The notes beneath the pieces were generated by a model. That model saw only the letters and a list, made by a program, of their open reading frames with translations. It searched no databases and was not told the origin of the DNA. A stretch of DNA of 64,000 nucleotides from Streptomyces parvus (GTDB lineage: Bacteria > Actinomycetota > Actinomycetes > Streptomycetales > Streptomycetaceae), in contig NZ_CP135079.1 in NCBI RefSeq assembly GCF_032121415.1, positions 1,550,001 to 1,614,000 of the forward strand, written 5' to 3'. Below, one piece after another: positions 18,483 through 27,474 of this stretch. How positions within the stretch are numbered: the stretch's first letter is position 1; every line of letters starts with the position of its first letter. The position numbers and the translations under genes are program-made.

Positions 18483-18953
18483 TCAGTCCAGGTCGATGCG
18501 TTCGGTGCCGGAAGGGCCGTCGTCCCGGGGGTCGGACGGGTCGTCGGCGGCCTCCTTCGAGGGGCCCGCGGTGCCCGATGCGCCCTCGGCGGTGCGGGTC
18601 CAGCGGCTCTCCTGGCCCTCCACCGCGGAGCGGTAGGCGGCCAGCAGTTCGTTGCCCGCGGCGGCGAGGTGGTCGAAGACCTGGGGGTTGCGTTCGATGA
18701 CGGGTTCCACGGCGGACTTCGCCTGCCGGATGGCCTGCTGGACCGCGCCCTGGGCGGCGACGCCGAACAGCGGGGTCTGGAGCGAGGAGACCTTGTCGGC
18801 GACGGCGTCGACCAGCTTGCGCAGTTCCTCGGCGGCGGATCCGGGCTGCGGGCCGTACTGCGCGCGGCGGCGGGCCTTCTCGGCCGCGAGGTCCTCGGCG
18901 CAGGCGTCGGCCCACGCGTCGCCGTCGACGGGACGATCGGTGGCTTCACTCAT
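18483..18953 (-). CDS. DUF5304-type protein, SCO2127-like
   Basis: A 156-residue soluble protein with a conserved core from about 10 to 110, mainly helical (AEELRKLVDAVADKVSSL, AVQQAIRQAKSAVEPVIE), and an acidic disordered tail. It lies 75 bp upstream of glkA. From memory, its S. coelicolor counterpart is SCO2127, which has been linked to glucose uptake and catabolite repression; the biochemical role is not known. The assignment rests on gene order and my recollection of the family. Confidence 0.7.
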   Translation of the reverse strand: MSEATDRPVDGDAWADACAEDLAAEKARRRAQYGPQPGSAAEELRKLVDAVADKVSSLQTPLFGVAAQGAVQQAIRQAKSAVEPVIERNPQVFDHLAAAGNELLAAYRSAVEGQESRWTRTAEGASGTAGPSKEAADDPSDPRDDGPSGTERIDLD

Positions 18954-19035
18954 GGCGGACTCCTGCGACGCGGGCGGCCGACGGTCGGCCTGCCGTTCAC
19001 GTACTACCGACGTTACCCGAATGGCCGCAGGGCGT

Positions 19036-20220
19036 TCAGGAGGTACGCGGCCACAGGGCCGGGTCCGGGGTGAACCGCACCCGCAGCACCCCGTCGGCCA
19101 GGGCCGCGCCGGAGACGGTGCAGCGGCGCAGCGCGGAGGCGATCCGCACGATCCGGTGGAAGGGGCCGACGGTCAGGAGCAGTTCGTCGCCCCGGCGGAC
19201 CAGGCGCAGGTCCTCCTTGGCGGCCCCGGGCAGCGGCAGGCACCAGGTGAAAGTGGCGGCCTCCTCGGCGTCCTGCTCCTCCTCGGTCCACCAGGGGTCG
19301 CCGGCCCGGCCGGGCGTCCGGTCGCCGGGTGCGGGGATCTCCAGCGCGGCCAGGTCGTCCACGCCCTCGGGGTCCCGGCCCAGGTGGGCGGCCTCGTGCA
19401 CGGGGAGGTCCGGGGCGACGTCCTGGTGCCAGTGGTCCAGGCACTTCTCCTGCTGGGCGGCGAGCGCGGCGAACCAGGGGTCCGAGGAGTGGCGGGGCAG
19501 CACACGGGAGGCGACCAGCAGATCGGCGGTCAGCCCGTGCAGGGAGAGGCCGGTCCGGGCGGTGCGCAGGGCGTCCTCGGCGGCCGGGCCCGGCTCGGCG
19601 ACCAGCCGGAGCGTGGTGGCCCCGTCCTCGATGAGGGCCTGGACGGCGGCCAGCTCCTCGTCCTTGCGGGCGGCGGCCTCGTACAGCCACTGTGCGGGCA
19701 TCGGGACCCCGGCCAGCTGGGCGAGGACGGGGCGCAGGGCGCGGGCGGCCTGGCGTTCGGCGGGGAGCAGCCGGCGCAGGTAGCGGCGCAGCTGTTCGGG
19801 GAGGGCGAGCAGGGCCAGGGCCTCGGTGAGCGGCGGGAGGTCGACGACGAGGGTCTCGTAGCCGGACAGGTCGCCCTCGGCGGCGCGGCGCAGCGTGTGC
19901 AGCAGGGCGAGCTGCGGGGAGCCGGGGAGTTCGGTGAGCTCCTCGCCGTCGAGCCGGCCCGCGCCGAGCAGGTCGAGGACGCCGGAGGCACGGTTCTGCA
20001 GCTCGGTGAGTTCGGCGCGGAAGTGCTCGCCGGAGTCGATGCGGACGTGGTCGAGGCGGTCGGTGACCGGGGTGGGTCCGGTGCCGGCCGGGAAGCCCGG
20101 TATGGCCTCGGCGGAGAGCAGCAGGGTACGGCTGCCGCGGTCGGCGGCGGCCAGTGCGGTGGCCGCCGCGACGGTGGTACGGCCCGCGCCGCCGGGGCCG
20201 GTGACCAGGACCGTACGCAC
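19036..20220 (-). CDS. ArsA-like ATPase-fold protein with degenerate P-loop
   Basis: A 394-residue member of the ArsA/GET3-like group. The N-terminus has VTGPGGAGRTTVAAATALAAA, where the deviant Walker A (GKGGVGKT in active enzymes) has Pro at position 9 and Arg at position 14 in place of both lysines. DLPPLTEALALLALPEQLRRYL resembles the switch II/helical part. The C-terminal 80 residues look like the HSP20-like ArsA domain (FTWCLPLPGAAKEDLRLVRRGDELLLTVG). The gene starts with GTG 5 nt after the stop of the SRPBCC gene, so the two are coupled. Loss of ATP hydrolysis is an inference. Confidence 0.8.
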   Translation of the reverse strand: MRTVLVTGPGGAGRTTVAAATALAAADRGSRTLLLSAEAIPGFPAGTGPTPVTDRLDHVRIDSGEHFRAELTELQNRASGVLDLLGAGRLDGEELTELPGSPQLALLHTLRRAAEGDLSGYETLVVDLPPLTEALALLALPEQLRRYLRRLLPAERQAARALRPVLAQLAGVPMPAQWLYEAAARKDEELAAVQALIEDGATTLRLVAEPGPAAEDALRTARTGLSLHGLTADLLVASRVLPRHSSDPWFAALAAQQEKCLDHWHQDVAPDLPVHEAAHLGRDPEGVDDLAALEIPAPGDRTPGRAGDPWWTEEEQDAEEAATFTWCLPLPGAAKEDLRLVRRGDELLLTVGPFHRIVRIASALRRCTVSGAALADGVLRVRFTPDPALWPRTS

Positions 20221-20225
20221 GTCGC

Positions 20226-20675
20226 TCAGGCCCCGGGGGCGGACTCGACGCGCTTCTTCAGACCGGCGAGGGCGCGGTCGATGATGACCTTCTCGGCCTT
20301 GCGCTTGATCATGCCGAGCAGCGGGATCTTGACGTCGACGGCGAGCCGGTAGGTGACCTCGGTGCGCTCGCCGCCGGCGACCGGGGTGAGGGCGTAGGTG
20401 CCGTCCAGGGAACGCAGCATCTGGGACTTGACGAGGCTCCAGCTGACCTCGTTCTCACCGGTCCACGTGTAGGCGAGGACGTGGTCGTCCTTGATCGCTC
20501 CGGCGTCCAGGACGAGGCGGACCTGCTCGGCGCGGCCCTGGCCGTCGGTGGAGAGGATCTCGGCCTCCTTGACCTCGCCGGTCCACTCCGGGTAGCGGGC
20601 GAAGTCGGCGATCACGCCCATGACGTCGGCCGGCGCCGCCTCGATCGTGATGCTCGAGCTGGTGTGTTCAGCCAT
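20226..20675 (-). CDS. SRPBCC-family lipid/ligand-binding protein
   Basis: A 149-residue START/Bet v1-like (polyketide cyclase/dehydrase type) protein. The family N-terminal block ITIEAAPADVMGVIADFARYPEW and the C-terminal amphipathic helix (KAEKVIIDRALAGLKKRVES) are clear, with a beta-rich middle. It could bind a hydrophobic ligand. It is directly followed by the ArsA-like gene, so they may work together, for example in handling a hydrophobic cargo; that link is inferred from coupling only. Confidence 0.83.
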   Translation of the reverse strand: MAEHTSSSITIEAAPADVMGVIADFARYPEWTGEVKEAEILSTDGQGRAEQVRLVLDAGAIKDDHVLAYTWTGENEVSWSLVKSQMLRSLDGTYALTPVAGGERTEVTYRLAVDVKIPLLGMIKRKAEKVIIDRALAGLKKRVESAPGA

Positions 20676-20784
20676 CGCCGTGGCCCTCCAGTGCGGTGAT
20701 ACCGGTCGCTGTCGGCAGGAGCCTGCCGCTGTGCAGGCTATCGCGTGCCCGGGGCGCTCCGGTCCACGCCCCGGCCGCCGGCGC

Positions 20785-21591
20785 TCACCAGGTCAGCGCC
20801 CAGGGCGTTCCGGTCGACGCGAAGTGGCCGACGTTGACGCACTCGGTGGTACCGATGCGCATCCGGCGGACCAACGGCTGGTGAACATGGCCGAAAAGCG
20901 CGTATCGGGGGCGGGTGGCGCGGATCGCCTCCAGCAGGGCGGTGCTGCCGCGTTCGAAGCGGCGGGCGACGGTGTCGTAGGTCAGCTCGGGGACCTCGGG
21001 CGGGATGTGCGAGCAGAGGACGTCGACCGGGCCGAGCGCCTCGACCTTGGCGGCGTACTCCTCGTCGCTGATCTCGTACGGGGTGTTCATCGGGGTCTTG
21101 AGCCCGCCGCCGACGAAGCCGAAGACCCGGCCGCCGATCTCGACGCGTTCGCCGTCGAGCACGGTGGTGCCGGGGCGGGCGTACTCGGGCCAGAGGTCGG
21201 GGACGTCGACGTTGCCGTAGGTGGCGTACGTCGGAGTGGGGAAGGCCGCGAAGAGTTCGGCGTACTGCTTGCGTACGGCGGCGAGGATCTCGGTGTTGCG
21301 GTCGCGGCCGGCCCACAGTTCGCGGCCGAAGGCGCGGGCCTCGTCGTAGCGGCGGGCGGTGCGCAGGGCGACGATGCGGTCGGCGTTCTCCTTGCCGAAC
21401 AGGTCGGGGAAGATGCCGCGCGAGTGGTCGGCGTAATCGAGGAAGAGCACCAGGTCACCGAGGCAGATCAGCGCGTCGGCGCCGTCCCCCGCACGGGCCA
21501 GGGCCTCGGTGTTGCCGTGCACGTCGCTGACCACGTGAATCCGGGTCGGCCTGGCGGCCGGGTCCCGGCTGTCCGGTTCGCTGCCTCGCAT
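20785..21591 (-). CDS. calcineurin-like metallophosphoesterase
   Basis: A 268-residue phosphoesterase with all five family motifs: HVVSDVHGN near residue 20, CLGDLVLF, TYGNVDVPD, DVLCSHIPPE and FGHVHQP. Two metal ions are expected. A PPE-type broad-specificity phosphodiesterase or nucleotide phosphatase is possible. The ATG has a TAGGGT box ending 6 nt upstream and no Shine-Dalgarno, so the mRNA may be leaderless. It diverges from the FadD gene. Confidence 0.86.
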   Translation of the reverse strand: MRGSEPDSRDPAARPTRIHVVSDVHGNTEALARAGDGADALICLGDLVLFLDYADHSRGIFPDLFGKENADRIVALRTARRYDEARAFGRELWAGRDRNTEILAAVRKQYAELFAAFPTPTYATYGNVDVPDLWPEYARPGTTVLDGERVEIGGRVFGFVGGGLKTPMNTPYEISDEEYAAKVEALGPVDVLCSHIPPEVPELTYDTVARRFERGSTALLEAIRATRPRYALFGHVHQPLVRRMRIGTTECVNVGHFASTGTPWALTW

Positions 21592-21597
21592 GCGATC

Positions 21598-21603
21598 ACC
21601 CTA
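21598..21603 (-). promoter_or_regulatory. -10 box of a probable leaderless promoter for the metallophosphoesterase
   Basis: TAGGGT on the minus strand ends 6 nt before the ATG at 21591. Confidence 0.5.
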
Positions 21604-21869
21604 GAGCGCCCCTCCGGTCCCGGGTAGACCGTCCGGACCTGCGGTTACTTCCACGTCGGGACGGCAGTGGACTACTGTGCGCGAAAGGGCCATTTATATG
21701 TGTGATGCATAAGACATCTGGCCGGAACCCCCTATCCGGAACCGAGTACCGGTGGGTAACGTCCGGGCAGTCCAGTCGTGCTCACCCCACTGAGCACCCG
21801 CCCATCTTGGACCGCAGCCGGTGCGTCACACAGAGCCGTGGCACCGGAGCCCGATGAGGAGCAGCAGTC

Positions 21870-23666
21870 TTGCGCGAGTTCAGCCTTCCGGCCCTGTACG
21901 AGGTCCCGACGGACGGCAACCTGACGGATCTCATCCGCCGCAATGCCGCTCAGCATCCCGAAGTCGCGGTGATGAGCCGCAAGGTGGCCGGCGTCTGGAC
22001 GGACGTCGGCGCCACCCAGTTCCTGGCCGAGGTGAGAGCCGCCGCCAAAGGGCTGATCGCCTCGGGCGTGCAGCCCGGCGACCGGGTCGCCCTGATGTCG
22101 CGCACCCGTTTCGAGTGGGTGCTGCTGGACTTCGCGATCTGGAGCGCTGGCGCGGTGACCGTGCCGGTGTACGAGACCAGCTCCGCCGAGCAGGTGCAGT
22201 GGATCCTCGGTGACTCCGGGGCGGTGGCGGTGCTCGTGGAGAGCGAAGCGCACGCCGCGGCCGTGGCCTCCGTACGGGACTCCCTGCCGGAGCTGGCGCA
22301 TGTCTGGCGGATCGACGCGGGCGCGGTGGAGGCGCTCGGCAAGGCGGGTGCCGAGGTCTCCGAGGAGACCATGGACCTGCGGATGGTCAGCGCCAAGGCG
22401 GACGACCCGGCGACGATCGTCTACACCTCGGGCACCACGGGCCGCCCCAAGGGCTGTGTGCTCACCCACCGCAGCTTCTTCGCGGAGTGCGGCAACGTGG
22501 TGGAGCGGCTGAAGCCGCTGTTCCGTACGGGCGAGTGCTCGGTGCTGCTGTTCCTGCCCGCCGCGCACGTCTTCGGCCGGCTGGTCGAGGTGGCCTCGGT
22601 GATGGCCCCGATCAAGCTCGGCTGCGTCCCGGACATCAAGAACCTCACCGACGAGCTGGCCTCGTTCCGGCCGACGCTGATCCTGGGCGTGCCCCGGGTC
22701 TTCGAGAAGGTCTACAACGCGGCCCGCGCCAAGGCGCAGGCGGACGGCAAGGGCAAGATCTTCGACCGGGCCGCCGACACGGCGATCGCCTACAGCCGGG
22801 CGCTGAGCACTCCGCAGGGCCCGGCGCTGGGTCTGAGGCTCAAGCACAAGCTCTTCGACAAGCTGGTCTTCGGCAAGCTCCGCGCGGTCCTCGGCGGCCG
22901 GGGCGAGTACGCGATCTCCGGCGGCGCGCCGCTGGGCGAGCGGCTCGGCCACTTCTACCGGGGCATCGGCTTCACGGTCCTGGAGGGCTACGGCCTGACC
23001 GAATCGTGCGCGGCCACCGCGTTCAACCCGTGGGACCGGCCGAAGATCGGCACGGTCGGCCAGCCGCTGCCCGGCTCGGTCGTGCGGATCGCGGACGACG
23101 GGGAGGTGCTGCTGCACGGCGAGCACCTGTTCACCGGTTACTGGAACAACGAGGCGGCCTCCGCCGATGCGCTGGCCGACGGGTGGTTCCACACCGGGGA
23201 CATCGGCACGCTCGACGAGGACGGCTACCTCGCGATCACCGGTCGCAAGAAGGAGATCATCGTGACGGCGGGCGGCAAGAACGTCGCTCCGGCCGTCATC
23301 GAGGACCGGATCCGCGCGCACGCGCTGGTCGCCGAGTGCATGGTGGTCGGCGACGGCCGCCCGTTCGTCGGCGCGCTGGTCACCCTCGACGAGGAGTTCC
23401 TGAGCCGTTGGGCCGAGGAGAACGGCAAGCCGGCCGGCTCGACGGCCCTGTCGCTGCGCGAGGACGCGGAGCTCCTGGCCGAGGTGCAGCGGGCGGTGGA
23501 CGACGGCAACGCGGCGGTCTCCAAGGCGGAGTCGGTGCGCAAGTTCCGTATTCTCCCGTCCCAGTTCACCGAGGAGGCGGGCCACATCACCCCGTCGCTG
23601 AAGCTCAAGCGGAACGTGGTGGCGAAGGACTTCGCGGACGAGGTGGAGTCGATCTACCGCGCCTGA
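21870..23666 (+). CDS. long-chain fatty-acid-CoA ligase (FadD15-like)
   Basis: A 598-residue AMP-forming acyl-CoA synthetase. The ATP-binding P-loop YTSGTTGRPKG is near residue 190, the substrate/adenylate motif VLEGYGLTESCAAT in the middle, and FHTGDIGTLDEDGYLAITGRKKEII with the hinge and acyl-adenylate signature later. The C-terminal Lys lies in HITPSLKLKRNVV. It should activate long-chain fatty acids for lipid synthesis or degradation. The start is TTG, with GAGGAG 9 nt upstream. The 278-bp gap before it contains an AT-rich stretch (about 21690-21715) that probably holds its promoter. A 22-bp terminator follows. Confidence 0.92.
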   Translation: MREFSLPALYEVPTDGNLTDLIRRNAAQHPEVAVMSRKVAGVWTDVGATQFLAEVRAAAKGLIASGVQPGDRVALMSRTRFEWVLLDFAIWSAGAVTVPVYETSSAEQVQWILGDSGAVAVLVESEAHAAAVASVRDSLPELAHVWRIDAGAVEALGKAGAEVSEETMDLRMVSAKADDPATIVYTSGTTGRPKGCVLTHRSFFAECGNVVERLKPLFRTGECSVLLFLPAAHVFGRLVEVASVMAPIKLGCVPDIKNLTDELASFRPTLILGVPRVFEKVYNAARAKAQADGKGKIFDRAADTAIAYSRALSTPQGPALGLRLKHKLFDKLVFGKLRAVLGGRGEYAISGGAPLGERLGHFYRGIGFTVLEGYGLTESCAATAFNPWDRPKIGTVGQPLPGSVVRIADDGEVLLHGEHLFTGYWNNEAASADALADGWFHTGDIGTLDEDGYLAITGRKKEIIVTAGGKNVAPAVIEDRIRAHALVAECMVVGDGRPFVGALVTLDEEFLSRWAEENGKPAGSTALSLREDAELLAEVQRAVDDGNAAVSKAESVRKFRILPSQFTEEAGHITPSLKLKRNVVAKDFADEVESIYRA

Positions 23667-23670
23667 GGGT

Positions 23671-23719
23671 TACGCCGGAGGGGCCCGCGCTTTTCGAAAG
23701 CGCGGGCCCCTCCGGCGTA
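23671..23719. terminator. bidirectional terminator between convergent genes
   Basis: A perfect 22-bp inverted repeat with a 5-nt loop (TTCGA) fills the 60-bp gap between fadD (+) and the glycosyltransferase (-). Among the longest perfect stems in the window. Confidence 0.93.
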
Positions 23720-23726
23720 CGCACGG

Positions 23727-24869
23727 TCACAGCAGGGTCTTGAGCTTCTCCGCGAGCAGGTCCCAGCGCCACTTCTCCTCGACCCAGGCCCGGCCGCGCT
23801 CCCCCATCCGCTGCCGCAGTTCCGGGTCGCCGAGCAGCGTGACGATCCGGTCCGCCGACTCCTCGGCACTGCCGCCGCGCACCACCCAGCCCGTCTCGCC
23901 GTCCAGCACCGCGTCCGGGGCGCCGCCGGAGTCACCGGCCACCACGGGCAGCCCGGTCGCGGACGCCTCCAGGTAGACGATCCCGAGGCCCTCCACGTCG
24001 AGCCCGCCGCGCCGGGTCCGGCAGGGCATCGCGAAGACGTCCCCCGCTCCGTAGTGCGCGGGCAGTTCCGCCCAGGGCACCGGTCCGGTGAAGCGCACCG
24101 AGTCCCGCACCCCGGTCTGCTCCGCGAGCCGCTTCAGGTCCTGGGCGTACGGCCCGCCTCCGACGATCAGCAGCACCGCGTCCGGGATCCGCGCGAGGAT
24201 CGCGGGCATGGCCAGGATCAGGGTGTCCTGGCCCTTGCGCGGCACCAGGCGCGAGACGCAGACGACCACCGGGCGGTCCACGAGCCCGAGGCGGGCCCGG
24301 ACGCGGTCGCCGCCGGAAGCCGGGTGGAAGGTCTTCTCGTCGACGCCGGGCGGCAGTTGGACCATGCGGCCGGCCGCGTCGGGGGTGAGCGCGGCGGCGA
24401 TCCGGGAGCGGGTGTACTCACCGAGGTAGGTGATCGTGTCCGTGGCATCCCCGATCCGGCGCAGCAGTTGCCGGGAGGCGGGCAGTTGCGCCCAGCCCGC
24501 CTCGTGGCCGTGGGTGGTGGCCACCAGGCGCCCGGCGCCCGCGCGGCGCAGCGCCGGGGCCATCAGGCCGAGCGGGGCGGCTGCTCCGAACCAGACGGAG
24601 GTGCAGCCGTGTTCGCGCAGCAGTTCGGTGGCCCGGCGGGTGACGCGCGGGGTCGGCAGCAGCATCGTCGTCCGGTCGCGGACCACGGGGAAGGGCTGCT
24701 CGGCGTCGAAGGCGGCGGTGGCCGCCGCACCCTCCTCGCCGCGCTTCCAGGTGGAGGCGTAGACGACGACCCTCTCGGGATCCAGGCGCAGCGCCATGTT
24801 GTGCAGGAACGCCTGGATGCCACCGGGGCGGGGCGGGAAGTCGTTGGTCACGATCAAGGTCTTGTCCAT
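23727..24869 (-). CDS. GT4 glycosyltransferase, PimB-like mannosyltransferase
   Basis: A 380-residue GT-B enzyme. It starts LIVTNDFPPRPGGIQAF, has the donor-binding block VVVCVSRLVPRKGQDTLI, and the EX7E region in LDVEGLGIVYLEASATGLPVVAGDSGG. It resembles phosphatidyl-myo-inositol dimannoside synthase PimB (GDP-mannose dependent), which acts at the cytoplasmic face of the membrane. The ATG at 24869 is chosen because a TACTGT -10 box lies 8 nt upstream; an in-frame codon at 24902 is before that box. It diverges from a GT87 integral membrane mannosyltransferase gene, a sensible partner. Confidence 0.87.
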   Translation of the reverse strand: MDKTLIVTNDFPPRPGGIQAFLHNMALRLDPERVVVYASTWKRGEEGAAATAAFDAEQPFPVVRDRTTMLLPTPRVTRRATELLREHGCTSVWFGAAAPLGLMAPALRRAGAGRLVATTHGHEAGWAQLPASRQLLRRIGDATDTITYLGEYTRSRIAAALTPDAAGRMVQLPPGVDEKTFHPASGGDRVRARLGLVDRPVVVCVSRLVPRKGQDTLILAMPAILARIPDAVLLIVGGGPYAQDLKRLAEQTGVRDSVRFTGPVPWAELPAHYGAGDVFAMPCRTRRGGLDVEGLGIVYLEASATGLPVVAGDSGGAPDAVLDGETGWVVRGGSAEESADRIVTLLGDPELRQRMGERGRAWVEEKWRWDLLAEKLKTLL

Positions 24870-24877
24870 CGCCGCCG

Positions 24878-24883
24878 ACAGTA
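24878..24883 (-). promoter_or_regulatory. -10 box of a probable leaderless promoter for the PimB-like gene
   Basis: TACTGT on the minus strand, ending 8 nt before the ATG at 24869. Confidence 0.45.
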
Positions 24884-24975
24884 CCGAACGGCCGCGCTTC
24901 ACCGCTGACGCGCTCTCCCGACGGCATCATGAGCCGCCGGGGGGCCGGCCGGACACGAGCGACGACGAGGCGGCG

Positions 24976-26226
24976 ATGACGACGGGACGAACACCCACCG
25001 GCACCGGACCGTGGCCGTACGCGGTGTGGGCGCTGACCCGCCTCTGGCTGCTGGCCTGCGTGTTCAAGGTGTCCACCGTGGCCGGCCCGGACGTCACGGT
25101 GGACGTCTCGGTTATCTACCGGGGCTGGTACGAGGTCCTGCTGACCGGCACGTACCCCCGGGACGACGTCACCTGGCAGTACCCGCCCGGGGCGGCCCTG
25201 GCGGTCCTCTCCCCCGCCCTGCTGCCGTTCTGGGAGTACGCGACGGCGTTCTTCGTGCTGGTGCTGGTCTGCGACGCGCTGGTGCTGGGGCTGCTGCTGT
25301 ACGCGGGAAGAGGGCCGGGCATACGGGCGGCGGGCGCCTGGGTGTGGGTCGTGGGGGTGCCGCTGCTGGGCCCGACGGTCTACGCCCGCTACGACCTGAT
25401 GGTGACGGCGGTCGCGGTGGCGGCGCTGCTGGCAGGCGTGCGCAGGCCCCGGGCGCTGGGGGCGCTGGCCGCGTTCGGGGCGCTGCTGAAGGGGTGGCCG
25501 GCGCTGCTGCTGGTGGGGGTGCGCAAGGGGCGCCCGACCCGGGTCGCCTGGACCTCGGCGGCACTGAGCGCGGCGGGTCTGGCGGCGGCGTTCGCGCTGT
25601 GGATGCCCGGGGCGTTCGCGTTCCTGGCCTTCCAGCGGGACCGTGGCACCGAGGTCGAGTCGCTGGGGGCGCTGGTCTTCCATGTGGCCCGGCAGTTCGG
25701 CTGGGAGGGGCGGGTGGAGCTGCGCTACGGCTCGCTGGAGTTCGTCGGGCCGCACGTGGAGCTGGTGTCGACGCTGGCGCTGGGGCTCGCGGTCCTGGCG
25801 CTGGGCTGGCTGCTGCTGTGGCGGCTGCGGGCGCGCCTCTTCGCCGTGCGCACTCCGGCCGAGGCGGCGTTCACGGCGGTGCTGCTGTTCACGGTGACCA
25901 GCCGGGTGATCAGCCCGCAGTACGTGGTGTGGCTGGTCGGGCTGGCCGCGGTGTGCCTGGTGTTCAGGGGGGCGGCGATGGCCCTGCCCGCGGTCCTGGT
26001 GCTGGTGGCCGCGGGGGTGACGCTGCTGGAGTTCCCGATCGGCTTCGGCCATGTGGTGGCGAGCGACGCGCGCGGTGTGACGCTCCTGGTCGTACGGAAC
26101 GGGCTGCTGGTGGCGGCCTCGCTGATCGCGGCGCGGCGGCTGTGGCGGTCGACGGTTCCGGGGAGGCCGCGTGCGGAGGCCGTCCCCAGCGCGGTGGAGG
26201 GTCAGCCGAGCCGGGTGGCGAGGTAG
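24976..26226 (+). CDS. GT87-family integral membrane mannosyltransferase
   Basis: A 416-residue protein with about ten membrane helices (for example WALTRLWLLACVF, FFVLVLVCDALVLGLLLYA, LALGLAVLALGWLLLWRL). It fits the DUF2029/GT87 polyprenyl-phosphate-mannose dependent family: an early acidic loop (GPDVTVDVSVIYRGWY) and TWQYPPGAAL follow the first helix. It probably adds mannose to a lipid or lipoglycan outside the membrane. The ATG at 24976 has only a weak GACGAGG upstream, so the start is moderately sure. Its 3' end overlaps the 3' end of the next, convergent gene by 25 bp. Confidence 0.8.
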   Translation: MTTGRTPTGTGPWPYAVWALTRLWLLACVFKVSTVAGPDVTVDVSVIYRGWYEVLLTGTYPRDDVTWQYPPGAALAVLSPALLPFWEYATAFFVLVLVCDALVLGLLLYAGRGPGIRAAGAWVWVVGVPLLGPTVYARYDLMVTAVAVAALLAGVRRPRALGALAAFGALLKGWPALLLVGVRKGRPTRVAWTSAALSAAGLAAAFALWMPGAFAFLAFQRDRGTEVESLGALVFHVARQFGWEGRVELRYGSLEFVGPHVELVSTLALGLAVLALGWLLLWRLRARLFAVRTPAEAAFTAVLLFTVTSRVISPQYVVWLVGLAAVCLVFRGAAMALPAVLVLVAAGVTLLEFPIGFGHVVASDARGVTLLVVRNGLLVAASLIAARRLWRSTVPGRPRAEAVPSAVEGQPSRVAR

Positions 26227-27458
26227 TCGCGCCAGTCGGCGGTGAACTGCCCGGGGGTGGTGTCGAGCACCGCCTGCAGGGCCTTGTCCACCGCCCCCTT
26301 TCGCCCGTCGTGCGCACCGACGGCCTCGTAGAAGGCGATGAGCTTCTCCTTGCCCCATCGCTCGGCGATCAGCTCGCAGGCCAGCCAGCCGCCCTCGTAC
26401 GCTCCCGCGAGCTTCGCCGGGTCGCCGTCGAAGCCGAAGTCCGGGTCGGCGGGGAGTGCGGCGGGGGTCCGGCCGCTGCGGACGGCCTCGGCCAGTTCGG
26501 GGGCGATGGTGTCGGCGGCGCGGTCCTCGCCCCGGTAGGCGGTCCAGTCGGCGAAGCCCTCGGAGAGCCAGACGGGGGTGGCGGTGGAGGTGCTGGTCCG
26601 GGTGGCGACATGGGTCGTCTCATGGGTCAGGACGATCCGCTGCCCGAAGCTGCCGAGGGTGGCGTACGCCTGCGGGTTGACGATCACCCGGTCGGCGATG
26701 GCGGGGCGTTCGCCGGTGCCGCCGACCTCGCCGGTGGTGACGGCGGCGATGCCCCGGTAGCTGGCCTCCGGCGAGCCGAGCAGTCCCGCCATGGACTCGA
26801 CGGAGTCCGGGACGAGGACGACCACCCGGCGGTTCCAGGGGCGCGGCCAGGCGTCCGAGACGGCCGGTACGGCGAGGTCCACGGTGTCGGCGATCTGCCG
26901 CAGCTCCTCCTCGCCCCGTCCGACGCCCAGGACGATGCTGTGGGCGCCCTGGACGACCTCCACGTCCCCCTGCTGCCACAGCTGCCCCGAGGCGCCCTTG
27001 GCGGGCCGGTCCTCGGTGATGTACCAGCGGTCGCCGTCGCGCATCAGCTCCAGGACGCGGCGGGTGGCGACGGGGGCGGTGTCGTAACCGTCGATCCGGT
27101 AGCGCAGCTCCACCTCGGCGGTGGCCCACTGCCCGTCCTGCTCGGTGATGTCCTTGACGTCGTACGTCCACGACTTCAGCGGCACGTCGGCGAGCCGGTC
27201 CAGCTCGGTGCGCTGGGCGGCCCGCAGCTTCGCGGCGTCCGGGGCGAGGCCGTCGAGGTAGCCCGCCGCGTCGTGGGCGAGGACGGCCGCCGCGCGGCGC
27301 TCCAGGGTGGCGTCGAGGGCCCCGGTGGTGAGGAAGGTGTCCGGGGCGGCGGAGGCCGTGCAGGCGGACGCGGTCAGGAGTGCGGCGAGCAGCAGGCCCG
27401 CCGCACGCCGCCGTCCCCGGGGGCCTCCCCCACGCGCGTCACGTCCTCGTACGGCCAC
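26202..27458 (-). CDS. lipoprotein with HExxH-type metallopeptidase domain
   Basis: A 418-residue exported protein. The signal sequence ends in a lipobox (LTASAC, C about 33). A first region (about 45-155) looks like an NTF2/SnoaL-like fold. The C-terminal half has HETTHVATR, a zinc-binding HExxH-type motif, followed by WLSEGFADWTAY with the third Glu ligand, as in MA-clan (peptidase M1-like) proteins. It is probably an extracytoplasmic protease tethered to the membrane. The start is GTG 27458. The last 25 bp overlap the convergent GT87 gene. Confidence 0.8.
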   Translation of the reverse strand: MAVRGRDARGGGPRGRRRAAGLLLAALLTASACTASAAPDTFLTTGALDATLERRAAAVLAHDAAGYLDGLAPDAAKLRAAQRTELDRLADVPLKSWTYDVKDITEQDGQWATAEVELRYRIDGYDTAPVATRRVLELMRDGDRWYITEDRPAKGASGQLWQQGDVEVVQGAHSIVLGVGRGEEELRQIADTVDLAVPAVSDAWPRPWNRRVVVLVPDSVESMAGLLGSPEASYRGIAAVTTGEVGGTGERPAIADRVIVNPQAYATLGSFGQRIVLTHETTHVATRTSTSTATPVWLSEGFADWTAYRGEDRAADTIAPELAEAVRSGRTPAALPADPDFGFDGDPAKLAGAYEGGWLACELIAERWGKEKLIAFYEAVGAHDGRKGAVDKALQAVLDTTPGQFTADWRDYLATRLG

Positions 27459-27474
27459 CCTGCCGATCGTACGG

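Noticed and set aside
20716..20731. CGGCAGG/CCTGCCG hairpin between the phosphoesterase and SRPBCC genes
   Set aside because: The stem is 7 bp with a 2-nt loop, too small to call a terminator.
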